A stretch of 64,000 bases of DNA from Rhizosphaericola mali (GTDB taxonomy: Bacteria > Bacteroidota > Bacteroidia > Chitinophagales > Chitinophagaceae). The stretch covers positions 2,170,001-2,234,000 of the forward strand of contig NZ_CP044016.1 of NCBI RefSeq assembly GCF_004337365.2, read 5' to 3'. The notes under the pieces are model-generated. The model saw only the letters and a program-made list of their open reading frames with translations. It ran no database searches and was not told the DNA's origin. The position numbers were made by a program, and so were the translations under genes. This document shows, piece after piece, positions 35,671 to 44,988 of the stretch (the first letter of the stretch is position 1; every line of letters starts with the position of its first letter).

Positions 35671-36071
35671 TTCTCTGTTATTTTTTCGATTAAGCGAATT
35701 AATTGTTCTTTTTCTTTTCTAAGTTCCATAATTTCCTTAGATAACATGGAAATATGATTGTTTTTATCTTGTAATATACGTTCATACAACGATTTTGTAT
35801 CTGTATCTACATAATTGTTATATCCATAGATTGGACCACCGAAACTTCCGTTGCCAGTATTGTAATTAACTACTTCACTAGAAGTTGCAAAAAAAGCTTC
35901 TGGAGGAACGGAAAAAACGTGTGCTAATTCCTTAGCCCTATCTATTGTTAATTTAGTTTTTCCTCCCTCAAGTTTTGCGTAAGCAGATTGAGTAATATCA
36001 AGTACTTCTGCCACGTATTCCTGGGTCCAATTTTTACTTTCCCGCAAAGATTGAAGTATTGTAATTCCCAT
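35667..36071 (-). CDS. XRE-type regulator with NYNTG...GPIYxYNN motif and coiled-coil tail (first of pair)
   Basis: A 134-residue protein. Residues ~5-60 form an XRE helix-turn-helix (RESKNWTQEYVAEVLDITQS AYAKLEGGKTKL). Next is VVNYNTGNGSFGGPIYGYNN, and then a coiled coil (NNHISMLSKEIMELRKEKEQ). It starts the two-gene minus-strand unit that faces away from the TlpA gene, leaving a ~235-base divergent promoter region. It probably represses or activates its own promoter and possibly the ICE or cargo genes. Confidence 0.8.
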   Translation of the reverse strand: MGITILQSLRESKNWTQEYVAEVLDITQSAYAKLEGGKTKLTIDRAKELAHVFSVPPEAFFATSSEVVNYNTGNGSFGGPIYGYNNYVDTDTKSLYERILQDKNNHISMLSKEIMELRKEKEQLIRLIEKITEK

Positions 36072-36306
36072 AACCTATCATTATAAGTGCAATTTATGAC
36101 AAAAAAGAATAAATTAGTAATAATAAGCATATTACAGAATTATTCCGACTAAATTATTTCTATTTTTTTAAAAAACTTTGCATTGGGTATTTTTCAAATT
36201 ATTATAGAAAGAAATTAAGAAAAATTAAAGCTAAAACATTCTCATAACTCAGCTTTTCTTGTATCAAAATAACCGCCTTATTTTTTTACATTCAAAAAGC
36301 TTAAGA

Positions 36307-37572
36307 ATGAAACTTAAAACGCTTATAGGCGTGATAGGAATGCATTTGCTATTCTTTTCTACTTACGCACAAAAGCCTAGAATTTTACAGATTGGTGATA
36401 CCATTACAGATGTATCCTTACATAACATTGTAAATTATAGGGATAGTACAGTCAATATTTCTGACTTCAAGGGCAAACTGTTGATTCTAGATTTCTGGGC
36501 AACTTGGTGTACAAGTTGTATAGAGCATTTTCCATTCTTGGATTCCATGTCTATAAAGTATCCCGACAAACTTGCTGTAATTGGTGTTGGATATGAATCA
36601 TCAGAAAAGATAAAAGGATTCTTTTCTAGTAAAAAAAGTTCAGACGGAAAACGATATAAATTATCCTCTATTGTAGAAGATACAACACTGTCTGGATTTT
36701 TTCCACATAGAACCGTACCACATGTGATATGGATAAAACCAGATCAAACCGTGGGGGCAATTACTTCGGGAGACCAGCTAACAGAAACTAACATATTGGA
36801 GATGATTAGCTCTGGAAATTTACAAGTAAGTATCAAAAAAGATGTGGATGTAAGAAAGCCACTTCATTTGGCTACAGATTTTGGATATACAGATTCTCTA
36901 TTGGGCTACTCAATTCTTTATAAAGCACAAGATCTAGGACCTGGTAAAGTTAACATGACTAGGAAAATTAGCGAAAATGTAATAGGTAAAGTCCTTACAA
37001 ACTATAGTCTATTGGAGATATTTCGTCTGTTGGCATCTCCTATATTTCTTGAAAAAGGTCAGAAACTTAGTTCTAAACAAGTATTAATTAATATATCATC
37101 AAATAGAGATGTAAATAAACTTTATAATTCATACTGTTTTGATTTTATCGTACCAACAAAACATGCAAAATCTCTTAGTAAATATGCTATTGCAGAGCTC
37201 AATAGATTAAGCGGTTTTCAGTCTTCTATTGGTAAATACAAGACCACTTGTCTTGTATTAAAAGCAAAACAAAAGGATAAACTATACACAGATTCTAGCC
37301 AAGGCAAAGATTCTCACCTTTGGTTCGACAGCAAGCCAACATATATGCGAGGCTATGGATTGCAAATGCTTATAGATAGACTCAATGAATTATCAACTAT
37401 ACCCTTTCCTGTGGTGAATGGTACTGGCTTAAAAGAAAATGTAGCTCTCTGTCTTTCTGGTAGCAATAGACTAATGGATATACGCCATGACCTACAAAAG
37501 TATGGACTTTTTTTAGTCGAAGAAGAAAGAGAAATCGATGCCCTAGTGATAACCAAAAACAAAGTTAACTGA
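36307..37572 (+). CDS. TlpA/ResA-like thioredoxin fused to a DUF3738-like domain
   Basis: Start chosen at ATG 36307, giving a signal peptide (LKTLIGVIGMHLLFFSTYAQ). Residues ~25-170 are a thioredoxin-like domain with WATWCTSC (Cys68, Cys71) and TVPHVIWIKPDQ (cis-Pro region). The C-terminal ~200 residues fit the DUF3738 family seen beside regulators: LVLKAKQKDKL, YMRGYGLQMLIDRLNELS, PFPVVNGTGLKENV, DLQKYGLFLVEEEREIDALV. Periplasmic or membrane-facing. It precedes an ECF sigma, FecR-like anti-sigma and SusC/SusD genes, so it may be a redox or sensory partner of that uptake locus. Confidence 0.75.
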   Translation: MKLKTLIGVIGMHLLFFSTYAQKPRILQIGDTITDVSLHNIVNYRDSTVNISDFKGKLLILDFWATWCTSCIEHFPFLDSMSIKYPDKLAVIGVGYESSEKIKGFFSSKKSSDGKRYKLSSIVEDTTLSGFFPHRTVPHVIWIKPDQTVGAITSGDQLTETNILEMISSGNLQVSIKKDVDVRKPLHLATDFGYTDSLLGYSILYKAQDLGPGKVNMTRKISENVIGKVLTNYSLLEIFRLLASPIFLEKGQKLSSKQVLINISSNRDVNKLYNSYCFDFIVPTKHAKSLSKYAIAELNRLSGFQSSIGKYKTTCLVLKAKQKDKLYTDSSQGKDSHLWFDSKPTYMRGYGLQMLIDRLNELSTIPFPVVNGTGLKENVALCLSGSNRLMDIRHDLQKYGLFLVEEEREIDALVITKNKVN

Positions 37573-37596
37573 ACTATAAGCATTAAAAATACATCC

Positions 37597-38118
37597 ATGG
37601 AAAACTTATTTCGTACATATTACGCATCACTTTGCTACCATTCTTACCATGTCACGGGAGATAAGGAACTTTCCGAGGATATTGTGCAGGAGGTTTTTGT
37701 TCGTTACTGGCAATACAATGAAAATATTCAAATCCTACACCCCAAAGCCTGGTTATATAAGGCAGTGTACAATGCGTCCCTTAACAGCGTGGAAAAGCGA
37801 AATACTTACGAAAGAGCAAAAGTTGACATGTTCATAAAACTAAATGCTGTAGCATTAGAAAAGTCCCACGAACTTATTTTAATAGAGTCGGAAACGGCAA
37901 GGTTACTTTGGGGCAATGTTGAAAAACTACCCCCACAGTGCAGGGAAATTATACGAATGGGATTTATAGAAGGACTTTCCAATAAAAAAATTGCAGAACT
38001 AATGCATTTACACATTAGTACGGTAAAGACTCAGAAACAAAGGGGACTGTCCTTGTTGCGAAAGTTATTGTTTCATGTCGGAATTTGGCTTCAATTATGC
38101 CAATTCATTTTTTTTTAG
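37597..38118 (+). CDS. ECF RNA polymerase sigma factor, FecI-like
   Basis: A 173-residue sigma-70 family protein. Region 2: LFRTYYASLCYHSYHVTGDK and LSEDIVQEVFVRYWQY (core binding and -10 recognition). Region 4: LWGNVEKLPPQCREIIRMGF, then GLSNKKIAELMHLHISTVKT (helix-turn-helix for -35). The next gene is the FecR-like anti-sigma, followed by SusC, the classic arrangement for TonB-dependent surface signalling. It probably drives the downstream susCD pair when substrate is sensed. Confidence 0.9.
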   Translation: MENLFRTYYASLCYHSYHVTGDKELSEDIVQEVFVRYWQYNENIQILHPKAWLYKAVYNASLNSVEKRNTYERAKVDMFIKLNAVALEKSHELILIESETARLLWGNVEKLPPQCREIIRMGFIEGLSNKKIAELMHLHISTVKTQKQRGLSLLRKLLFHVGIWLQLCQFIFF

Positions 38119-38207
38119 GAATTTGTAGTCTAAATATAATGTTTACCTGTCTTATATACAAAGGCGGTAATTTTGAAACAGGAAAGATATAACCATAACA
38201 CAATCTC

Positions 38208-39389
38208 ATGCACGAAGACGAAAATGAAAAATCGGACAGAATTGCAGATCTCCTAGCAAAGTTCATGAGAGGTAATCTCTCCACGGAAGAATCCGAGGAT
38301 CTGAATGCTTGGCTGGAGGAAGATCCTAAAAACAAGGAACTTTTTACCAATATAAACGACCCAAAATGGCAAAAACGTTCCTTTGATTTTTTTGACAACA
38401 TAGATCAGAACTCAGCTTGGGATGCGGTATCGATCCGAATAGAAAAGGATAAAGGGGATAATATTAATCATGGCGGGAAGAGAATAAAAAAATATTTATT
38501 AGCAGCTAGTATATTTATTATTCTATTAACCGCTGGTACATTTCTTTGGTACACACATGGTGTGCAAGTGGAAAAAAGTCCATTTGGACAGGAAAAAATG
38601 CCTGGGTCAATGCATGCTACGTTATTTCTGCAAGGAAAAAAAATCGAAGTATCTTCTGCAAAGTCAGAAGAAATTGAAAAAGGGATTACAAATCAAAATG
38701 GATGGATAATTTATGATTCTGATAAAATGAGCACTGAAGAGCATAAATTAATAGTTCCTAATGGAGGAATCTATGCAGTTAGACTTCAAGATGGTACAAG
38801 TGTATGGCTGAATGCTGGATCTTCACTTCGATTTCCTTCTAAGTTTACAGGAACAGAACGTTTAGTGGAATTGGTTGGAGAAGGTTTTTTCTCAGTGGCA
38901 AAAGATGCGGTACATCCCTTTAAAGTTCTTTGCCAAGGTACAGAAACGCAAGCTATCGGTACTGAATTCAATGTGAACGGATATGGCAACAAGGTTACAA
39001 CAACCCTAATAGAAGGCAAAGTAAAAGTGCTAAGCCCTTCAGGCAATACCTATCTAATCCCTGGACAAAGTTCTACATTTAATAGCCTAAGTGTGCCCTT
39101 AGCAGTACAAAGTGACACGGCTTTGGCTACTGGATGGAAAAACGGAAACTTTATGTTCTTGCATACAGATTTCCAAGAAGTAATGGATCAACTTTCTCAT
39201 TGGTATGGAGTAGAAATCAAATATACCAAAGGCTTTGATCCGAATGGTCTTTCATTTACTGGTGAACTTTCCCGTAACAAACCCATTAGCAAATTATTAT
39301 CCTTGATGGAAATGACAGGCATCGCGTCTTTCAAGGTATCTGATAACATACTCTACGTAGATACTGCGACAAGAAACACAGGTCGTTAA
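38208..39389 (+). CDS. FecR-type anti-sigma factor
   Basis: A 393-residue inner-membrane regulator. The cytosolic N-terminus binds sigma (LLAKFMRGNLSTEESEDLNA W). A single membrane pass lies near 96-115 (YLLAASIFIILLTAGTFLWY), and the periplasmic FecR domain follows: VRLQDGTSVWLNAGSSLRFP, LVELVGEGFFSVAKDAVHPF, TLIEGKVKV. A C-terminal DUF4974-like segment (YGVEIKYTKG, FTGELSRNKPISKLLSLMEM) completes it. It receives the signal from the TonB-dependent receptor downstream and frees the sigma factor encoded upstream. Confidence 0.9.
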   Translation: MHEDENEKSDRIADLLAKFMRGNLSTEESEDLNAWLEEDPKNKELFTNINDPKWQKRSFDFFDNIDQNSAWDAVSIRIEKDKGDNINHGGKRIKKYLLAASIFIILLTAGTFLWYTHGVQVEKSPFGQEKMPGSMHATLFLQGKKIEVSSAKSEEIEKGITNQNGWIIYDSDKMSTEEHKLIVPNGGIYAVRLQDGTSVWLNAGSSLRFPSKFTGTERLVELVGEGFFSVAKDAVHPFKVLCQGTETQAIGTEFNVNGYGNKVTTTLIEGKVKVLSPSGNTYLIPGQSSTFNSLSVPLAVQSDTALATGWKNGNFMFLHTDFQEVMDQLSHWYGVEIKYTKGFDPNGLSFTGELSRNKPISKLLSLMEMTGIASFKVSDNILYVDTATRNTGR

Positions 39390-39418
39390 TATATAACGTT
39401 CATAATTAAAACTATTCA

Positions 39419-42400
39419 ATGAGAATAAAAAAACTACGGCTAGCCGTGGTAAGGAATTTCTTTTGCCCTTCCATCGCTAGATTATTACTGCTTTTGCTTT
39501 TGAATGCTTCAAGTTGGCAAGCATATGGCCAATCAACAACGGCGCAAATGATTACGCTTCATTTTAAAAATGCCCCAATTGAAAATGTACTGATGGAAAT
39601 ACAAAAACAGACGCCTTATCGATTCATGTTCAACGATAAGATACTCAGAGATGCAAATCATGTGACCTTGGATATAGAACAGCAAGCTATTGATTTAGTT
39701 TTAGCACAAGTATTTCGAGGCCAACCATTGACTTACAGTATAAGAGATAAAACCATTGTTGTCTCCTATAAAAAACAAGAAAATGGAAAAAGATTAAAAG
39801 GAAAAGTAGTTTCAATAAATGGAGGAACGCCAATCGAAGGAGCCAGTGTTGCTGTTAATGGTCAAGTGCTTACCACAACAGACAGGAATGGTTCTTTTGT
39901 TTTGGAGAATTCTGACAATGGCAGGTTATCTATTTCCTCTATGGGTTACAACAGCTACGAAGGAAACATATCATTATTGTTTTCTGAAAATAGCATTATT
40001 CGATTAACTGAAAAAAACTATGTTTTCGATAGTATTGATATTGTATCAACAGGATACCAACAATTGTCAAAAGAAAGAGCTACAGGTAGCTTTGATTACT
40101 TATCTGGTAAACTATACAACGAACAAGTGCGTACCAATGTACTCGACGGTATACAGTATATCGCCAATGGGGTTTCTCTCAATAACCGGATCAATGCCAA
40201 CGGACAACTGTCGGTGCGTGGTCTCAGCACTATAGAAGGCCCCAAAGATCCACTCATTATAGTAGATAATTTCCCTTATAATGGAAATATCAGCAATCTT
40301 AACCCAAATGATGTGGAAAGCATAACCGTACTAAAAGACGCTGCTGCATCATCTATATGGGGTGCAAAGGCTGGCAATGGAGTAATTGTTATTACTACCA
40401 AAAAAGGAAAATATGGCCAGCATTTTAAAATGGATTTGACTCAAAATACGACAGTAAGTGACAAGCCGAACCTTTTTTATCTTCCCAATATTTCCTCCTC
40501 TGATTTTATTGATGTCGAAGAAATGCTGTTTGCAAATGGTTATAGGTTCAGCGATACCGCAAGCGCTGACCACACCCCATTTTCTCCAGTTTACGAGACA
40601 CTGTTCCAGAAAAAAAATGGAAATATTACTGCATCTGAGGCCATGGCTCGAATTAATACCTATCGTAACCATGATGTGAGAAATGATTTTGAAAAATATT
40701 TCTATAAAAAAGGGATCAACCAGCAATATGCACTTTCTGCTACAGGAGGAAGCGAAAAACATAATTATGCACTGTCCGGATCATATGATCGAGACATCGA
40801 TAATTTAAATGGACAATTCAATAGAGCTACTTTGAAAACACTCAATTCCTTTAAACCCTCCAAACAACTAGAAATATCAGTTGGATTGAACTATAACCAT
40901 AGTGAAAATATACAGGGGCGACCATCATATGGAAGCATCATTACCACAAATGGACAAATACCTCCTTATACGATGCTTACTGACGCTAGTGGTAAATCAA
41001 TTCCATTATATAAAGATTACAGACAGGGATATATAGATACACTTGGAAATGGACTTTTACAGGACTGGCACTACTATCCGCTGACAGATTACAAATACAG
41101 CCACATCACTAATACAGTAGAAGATATTGTTACCAACTTAGGATTAAGATACCAAGTTTACAAAGATTTATCCATACAGGGACTTTATCAATATGAAATG
41201 CAATCCACCGATGCGAAGTCTCTTTATGATGAAAATAGCTATTTTGTTCGAAATCTTGTCAATAGCTTCTCACAAATTAATTATTCAAACGGTAGCGTTA
41301 CCAAAATAATTCCTCAAGGACAGATTTTAGATAAATCATTAACTAAGATGTATGCTAACCAAGCGAGAATCCAACTCAACTATAATCATGGTTTTTCCAA
41401 AGGAGCATTGTCCTTACTAGCAGGTGGCGAAATACGGCAGATACATACTGCTTCTAATTCCTATAGAACATATGGATACAATGACAACATACTCACCTCA
41501 ACAAATGTGGATCTAGCAAATACCTATCCCAATCTTGTCCAAGGTTATACGGATTTTATTCCGTCCGGGACTGGATTTTCAGACAACCTTAACCGTATGG
41601 TATCAGTTTTTGCCAACGGCTCTTATGTATATTTAGGAAAATATACCTTATCCTCCAGTGTTAGAAGGGATGCTTCGAATATTTTTGGGGTGGCAACAAA
41701 TAACAAATGGAAACCCCTTTGGTCTACAGGCTTATCATGGGATTTATCGCAGGAAAATTTCTATCACTTACTTTGGATGCCAAAACTAAAATTGCGTGTA
41801 ACCTATGGATATAGCGGCAATATCGATCCAAGTATTTCAGCAGTTACTCAGTTGACCTATGCTTCAACATCGCCTTATACAAATACCCCTTATTCTAGGA
41901 TCACCCAGTTCTCCAATCCTGACCTACGTTGGGAAAAAATAGGGACATATAACTTGGGCTTGGATTTTCAATTGACAGGTGGTATCTTAAGCGGAAGTAT
42001 TGATTATTACCACAAAAAGGGTTCAGATCTTTACGGTCCTTATCTTCTTGACAGGACTACTGGACTTTCCGTTTCTAACATTACGAAAAACGTTGCGTCC
42101 ATGGCATCCAACGGAATGGACCTACTATTGAATTCTATTGTCATAAACCATAAATTTAAATGGTTAATTAACCTTAACGTCAACTATAATAAGGATAAGA
42201 TACTGGACTACTATGGCACAAACTATAATACCGGTGGACTCGGAATAACTGGAGAAAAAGGCAAGCCAGTCTATTCCTTATATTCTTACAAGTGGGCTGG
42301 ACTGGATGGTCAAACTGGAGATCCTCTAGGATATTTAAATGGGACAATAAGCAAGGACTATACGGCAATAATTAATGCTGGGACACAGTCTCAAAACCTA

Positions 42401-42904
42401 CAGTATAATGGTTCTGTGATGCCTACTTTTTTTGGCACTATTGGCAATACATTTTCTTATAAAGATTTTGGCTTAGATGTTAGATGCACTTTCCAGGCAG
42501 GCTATTATTTTATGAGTTCATCCATAAATTATAACAATCTTTACGCCTCTAGTCAAGGACATAGCGATTTTTCCAAAAGATGGCAAAAGCCTGGAGATGA
42601 ACGGTATACCGACGTCCCTTCGATGATCTACCCAGCAAATTCATCCCGTGATGCTTTTTATAACGGCTCTGATGCACTGGTAGAAAAAGGAGGAAATCTA
42701 AGGCTCCAATATATTAACCTTAATCACTCATGGCAAAACATTCGTATTAGAAAAGGTATGATAAGATCTATAAGATTGTATTGTGTAGCAAACAACCTTG
42801 GAATCCTTTGGAGGGAGAATAAGAAAAAAATAGACCCCGACTATCAAAATTCCGTAATACCTCCAGCAAGAAACTATTCAATGGGATTTCAATTCACCCT
42901 ATAA
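39419..42904 (+). CDS. SusC-family TonB-dependent receptor with N-terminal signalling (STN) domain
   Basis: A 1161-residue outer-membrane protein. Signal peptide near 20-38. STN domain ~45-110 (ITLHFKNAPIENVLMEIQKQ), which contacts the FecR partner. A carboxypeptidase-regulatory-like domain is at ~125-195 (LKGKVVSINGGTPIEGASVA). The plug has NGQLSVRGLSTIEGPKDPLI and SITVLKDAAASSIWGAKAGN GVI. The rest is beta-barrel, ending ARNYSMGFQFTL with an aromatic-type terminus. It imports a large ligand, often a glycan or peptide, with the SusD lipoprotein next door. The STN domain and the upstream sigma/anti-sigma pair show inducible control. Substrate unknown. Confidence 0.93.
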   Translation: MRIKKLRLAVVRNFFCPSIARLLLLLLLNASSWQAYGQSTTAQMITLHFKNAPIENVLMEIQKQTPYRFMFNDKILRDANHVTLDIEQQAIDLVLAQVFRGQPLTYSIRDKTIVVSYKKQENGKRLKGKVVSINGGTPIEGASVAVNGQVLTTTDRNGSFVLENSDNGRLSISSMGYNSYEGNISLLFSENSIIRLTEKNYVFDSIDIVSTGYQQLSKERATGSFDYLSGKLYNEQVRTNVLDGIQYIANGVSLNNRINANGQLSVRGLSTIEGPKDPLIIVDNFPYNGNISNLNPNDVESITVLKDAAASSIWGAKAGNGVIVITTKKGKYGQHFKMDLTQNTTVSDKPNLFYLPNISSSDFIDVEEMLFANGYRFSDTASADHTPFSPVYETLFQKKNGNITASEAMARINTYRNHDVRNDFEKYFYKKGINQQYALSATGGSEKHNYALSGSYDRDIDNLNGQFNRATLKTLNSFKPSKQLEISVGLNYNHSENIQGRPSYGSIITTNGQIPPYTMLTDASGKSIPLYKDYRQGYIDTLGNGLLQDWHYYPLTDYKYSHITNTVEDIVTNLGLRYQVYKDLSIQGLYQYEMQSTDAKSLYDENSYFVRNLVNSFSQINYSNGSVTKIIPQGQILDKSLTKMYANQARIQLNYNHGFSKGALSLLAGGEIRQIHTASNSYRTYGYNDNILTSTNVDLANTYPNLVQGYTDFIPSGTGFSDNLNRMVSVFANGSYVYLGKYTLSSSVRRDASNIFGVATNNKWKPLWSTGLSWDLSQENFYHLLWMPKLKLRVTYGYSGNIDPSISAVTQLTYASTSPYTNTPYSRITQFSNPDLRWEKIGTYNLGLDFQLTGGILSGSIDYYHKKGSDLYGPYLLDRTTGLSVSNITKNVASMASNGMDLLLNSIVINHKFKWLINLNVNYNKDKILDYYGTNYNTGGLGITGEKGKPVYSLYSYKWAGLDGQTGDPLGYLNGTISKDYTAIINAGTQSQNLQYNGSVMPTFFGTIGNTFSYKDFGLDVRCTFQAGYYFMSSSINYNNLYASSQGHSDFSKRWQKPGDERYTDVPSMIYPANSSRDAFYNGSDALVEKGGNLRLQYINLNHSWQNIRIRKGMIRSIRLYCVANNLGILWRENKKKIDPDYQNSVIPPARNYSMGFQFTL

Positions 42905-42914
42905 ATCTAAAAAT

Positions 42915-44276
42915 ATGAGCGTGTTAAAAAATATAAATAATATTATAGTATGTGGTCTTTGTATTTTATTACTTAGTGGCTGCAAAAAATACTTGGACGC
43001 TAAATCTGATAAATCTCTTGTAACACCTTCAAGTCTTGCAGATCTTCAATCTATTCTTGATTATTATTTTTGGGTCAATCAAAGGGATCCGGGCGCAGGC
43101 CTCTTGTCTAGCGAAGACTACTATTTAAGTCAGTCGGATTTTGATGGGTTAGGTAGCTTGTATAATCAAAATCTTTATATATGGAATCCAAGCAACTTGT
43201 TTGCCTCAGGTACCAACGATTGGTCTAGAGCCTACGATAATGTTTATAGAGCAAATACAATCCTCGAAAATATTTCTAGCATCCCTATTGATACAGAAAA
43301 TAATGTCGAATGGAACAATGTTTACGGTCAAGCACTATTTTTAAGAGCGAAGGCGTTTTTCCAAATAGCTGTGATATGGGCAAAAGTATTTGATTCCTCT
43401 ACTGCATCCACTGATTTAGGGATTCCACTCAGACTTAAAAGTGATTTCAATGAAATATCTACCCGTTCTACGCTACAGGAAACTTACGATCAGATTATTG
43501 CAGATGCTAAGTCCGCGACTGAAAAGTTACCGGACATACCCTTACATGTCCTTCGTAGTTCAAAAATGGCGTCTAATGGACTATTGGCAAGGATTTACCT
43601 ATCCCTAGGTAATTATGATAGCTGCCTCTATTACTGCCAAGCAGCCCTCGCGATAAAATCAGAACTTTTAGACTATAATGAATTGTCGCAAACAGCAACT
43701 TATCCAATTGCCAATTTCAACAAGGAAGTTATGTACGGCGCACAAATAACTTCCTCTTATTCCGTAACCTCCAAGCAAGTTGATTCATCACTTTACAAAA
43801 GCTATGATGATAATGATCTACGAAAAGCCATATTTTTTCGTTCCAAAGGCAATGGTTCATATTCTTTCAAAGGTGGCTATACTGGAAGTTCTACACCTTT
43901 TAGTGGTATTGCAACCGACGAAATGTATCTTATGAGGGCGGAATGCAATGCTCGATTGAACCAATTGCAAAAATCTATGGATGATTTAAACAATTTATTA
44001 TCTAAAAGATGGAAAACTGGAACATTTATACCTTACAATAATCTTTCTAAGGACACCCTCTTATATATCATTCTTTTAGAAAGAAGAAAGGAACTCTTGT
44101 TCCGTGATATCAGATGGCTAGATATTAAACGCTTGAATAGAAATGGAGACAACATAATCCTTACAAGATTTATAAATGATAAACTTTATTCTCTGAGTGC
44201 TAACGATCTACGTTACGCCCTTGCCATTCCTGAAGATGTGATACAGCTATCAGGAATGCCACAAAATCCAAGATAG
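42915..44276 (+). CDS. SusD/RagB-family outer-membrane lipoprotein
   Basis: A 453-residue lipoprotein (lipobox LLLSGC, Cys ~23) 10 bases after susC. SusD-like segments: KKYLDAKSDKSLVTPSSLAD LQ, WSRAYDNVYRANTILENI, GQALFLRAKAFFQIAVIWAK, MASNGLLARIYLSLGNYDSC (TPR-like), ILLERRKELLFRDIRWLDIK RLNR. It caps the SusC barrel and binds ligand at the cell surface. Somewhat shorter than many SusD proteins. The C-terminal end AIPEDVIQLSGMPQNPR matches the family's usual IPxxEIxxNPxxxQN style. Confidence 0.9.
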   Translation: MSVLKNINNIIVCGLCILLLSGCKKYLDAKSDKSLVTPSSLADLQSILDYYFWVNQRDPGAGLLSSEDYYLSQSDFDGLGSLYNQNLYIWNPSNLFASGTNDWSRAYDNVYRANTILENISSIPIDTENNVEWNNVYGQALFLRAKAFFQIAVIWAKVFDSSTASTDLGIPLRLKSDFNEISTRSTLQETYDQIIADAKSATEKLPDIPLHVLRSSKMASNGLLARIYLSLGNYDSCLYYCQAALAIKSELLDYNELSQTATYPIANFNKEVMYGAQITSSYSVTSKQVDSSLYKSYDDNDLRKAIFFRSKGNGSYSFKGGYTGSSTPFSGIATDEMYLMRAECNARLNQLQKSMDDLNNLLSKRWKTGTFIPYNNLSKDTLLYIILLERRKELLFRDIRWLDIKRLNRNGDNIILTRFINDKLYSLSANDLRYALAIPEDVIQLSGMPQNPR

Positions 44277-44300
44277 AATTGATTATTTTTATTAGAAAAC

Positions 44301-44328
44301 CAATAGGGCTGCCATTGGCAGCCCTTGG
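44301..44328. terminator. Bidirectional terminator between susD and a convergent small gene
   Basis: CCAA-(TA)-GGGCTGCC (44306-44313), loop ATT, GGCAGCCC (44317-44324), TTGG. On the minus strand the stem is followed by TTTTC, as needed to end the small gene at 44355; on the plus strand it may stop susCD transcription. Confidence 0.7.
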
Positions 44329-44354
44329 TAAGAAGGAAAAAAAGCCTATAAAAA

Positions 44355-44696
44355 TCAGTCTTTCATTCGAATTGTATTGTCGTCAACATCAGAAGTACTA
44401 TTGATCGACGCTACAAAAGAAGCTACTGTCGTTTGAGAGGATGCCACTACACAAGGGAATGCATCTCCGCTACATCCTGGTGCGTCCGCACTAGAAACGA
44501 TTTCCCAATTACTGGGATTTTTATAACTCGCTAGCGAATTGTCATTACCGAGATAATGAAAATTAGTATCCACTTTTTTTGTGATTACATTCTGCTCCGT
44601 TTTTGTAAATTTATTAGAGGCAAATACAATTACTCCCATTAGCAATGCGGCTATTAAAAGGGAAATATTTCTGAATTTATTTTTGTTTGTTTTCAT
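44355..44696 (-). CDS. Small secreted DUF6520-like protein
   Basis: A 113-residue protein with an N-terminal signal/anchor (NISLLIAALLMGVIVFASNK, ~10-29). A short exported part has two cysteines (DAPGCSGDAFPCVV) and a Thr/Ser-rich tail. The pattern resembles the DUF6520 family of Bacteroidetes, whose function is unknown. It is convergent with susD and shares its terminator. The AraC-type regulator on the same strand begins further upstream and is a plausible controller. Confidence 0.55.
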   Translation of the reverse strand: MKTNKNKFRNISLLIAALLMGVIVFASNKFTKTEQNVITKKVDTNFHYLGNDNSLASYKNPSNWEIVSSADAPGCSGDAFPCVVASSQTTVASFVASINSTSDVDDNTIRMKD

Positions 44697-44721
44697 AATA
44701 TGAAAATTTAATTGGATTTAT

Positions 44722-44844
44722 TTAGATTTTGTCAATTTTCGGCTCGGCCATGGTGGATGGATATACACCCACCATGGCCATTATTCGTATGTATCCAGAC
44801 ATGCCCAAATGTCCAATGATTAAAGCTTTTTGTTGTGCATTCAT
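44722..44844 (-). CDS. Possible 40-residue peptide, or leader with hairpin
   Basis: A 41-codon frame (MNAQQKALIIGHLGMSGYIR, then IMAMVGVYPS) starts at ATG 44844 and stops 26 bases before the DUF6520-like gene. A perfect 11-bp inverted repeat GGCCATGGTGG (44746-44756)/CCACCATGGCC (44769-44779) lies inside it. Frame plus strong hairpin could mean a leader peptide/attenuator, a small exported peptide, or coincidence. No family match. Confidence 0.22.
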   Translation of the reverse strand: MNAQQKALIIGHLGMSGYIRIMAMVGVYPSTMAEPKIDKI

Positions 44845-44988
44845 AAAACTGGTTTTAGAAATGAATCATGACAATACAAAATTCTCTAAAACCTAAAAAA
44901 GCTTATGTCCCCAAACGAAATATTAATTAGAAATAATTATGACTGGAAATCAATAATATAAGTTCGAATAGCCGTATTTTTTGCAGAA

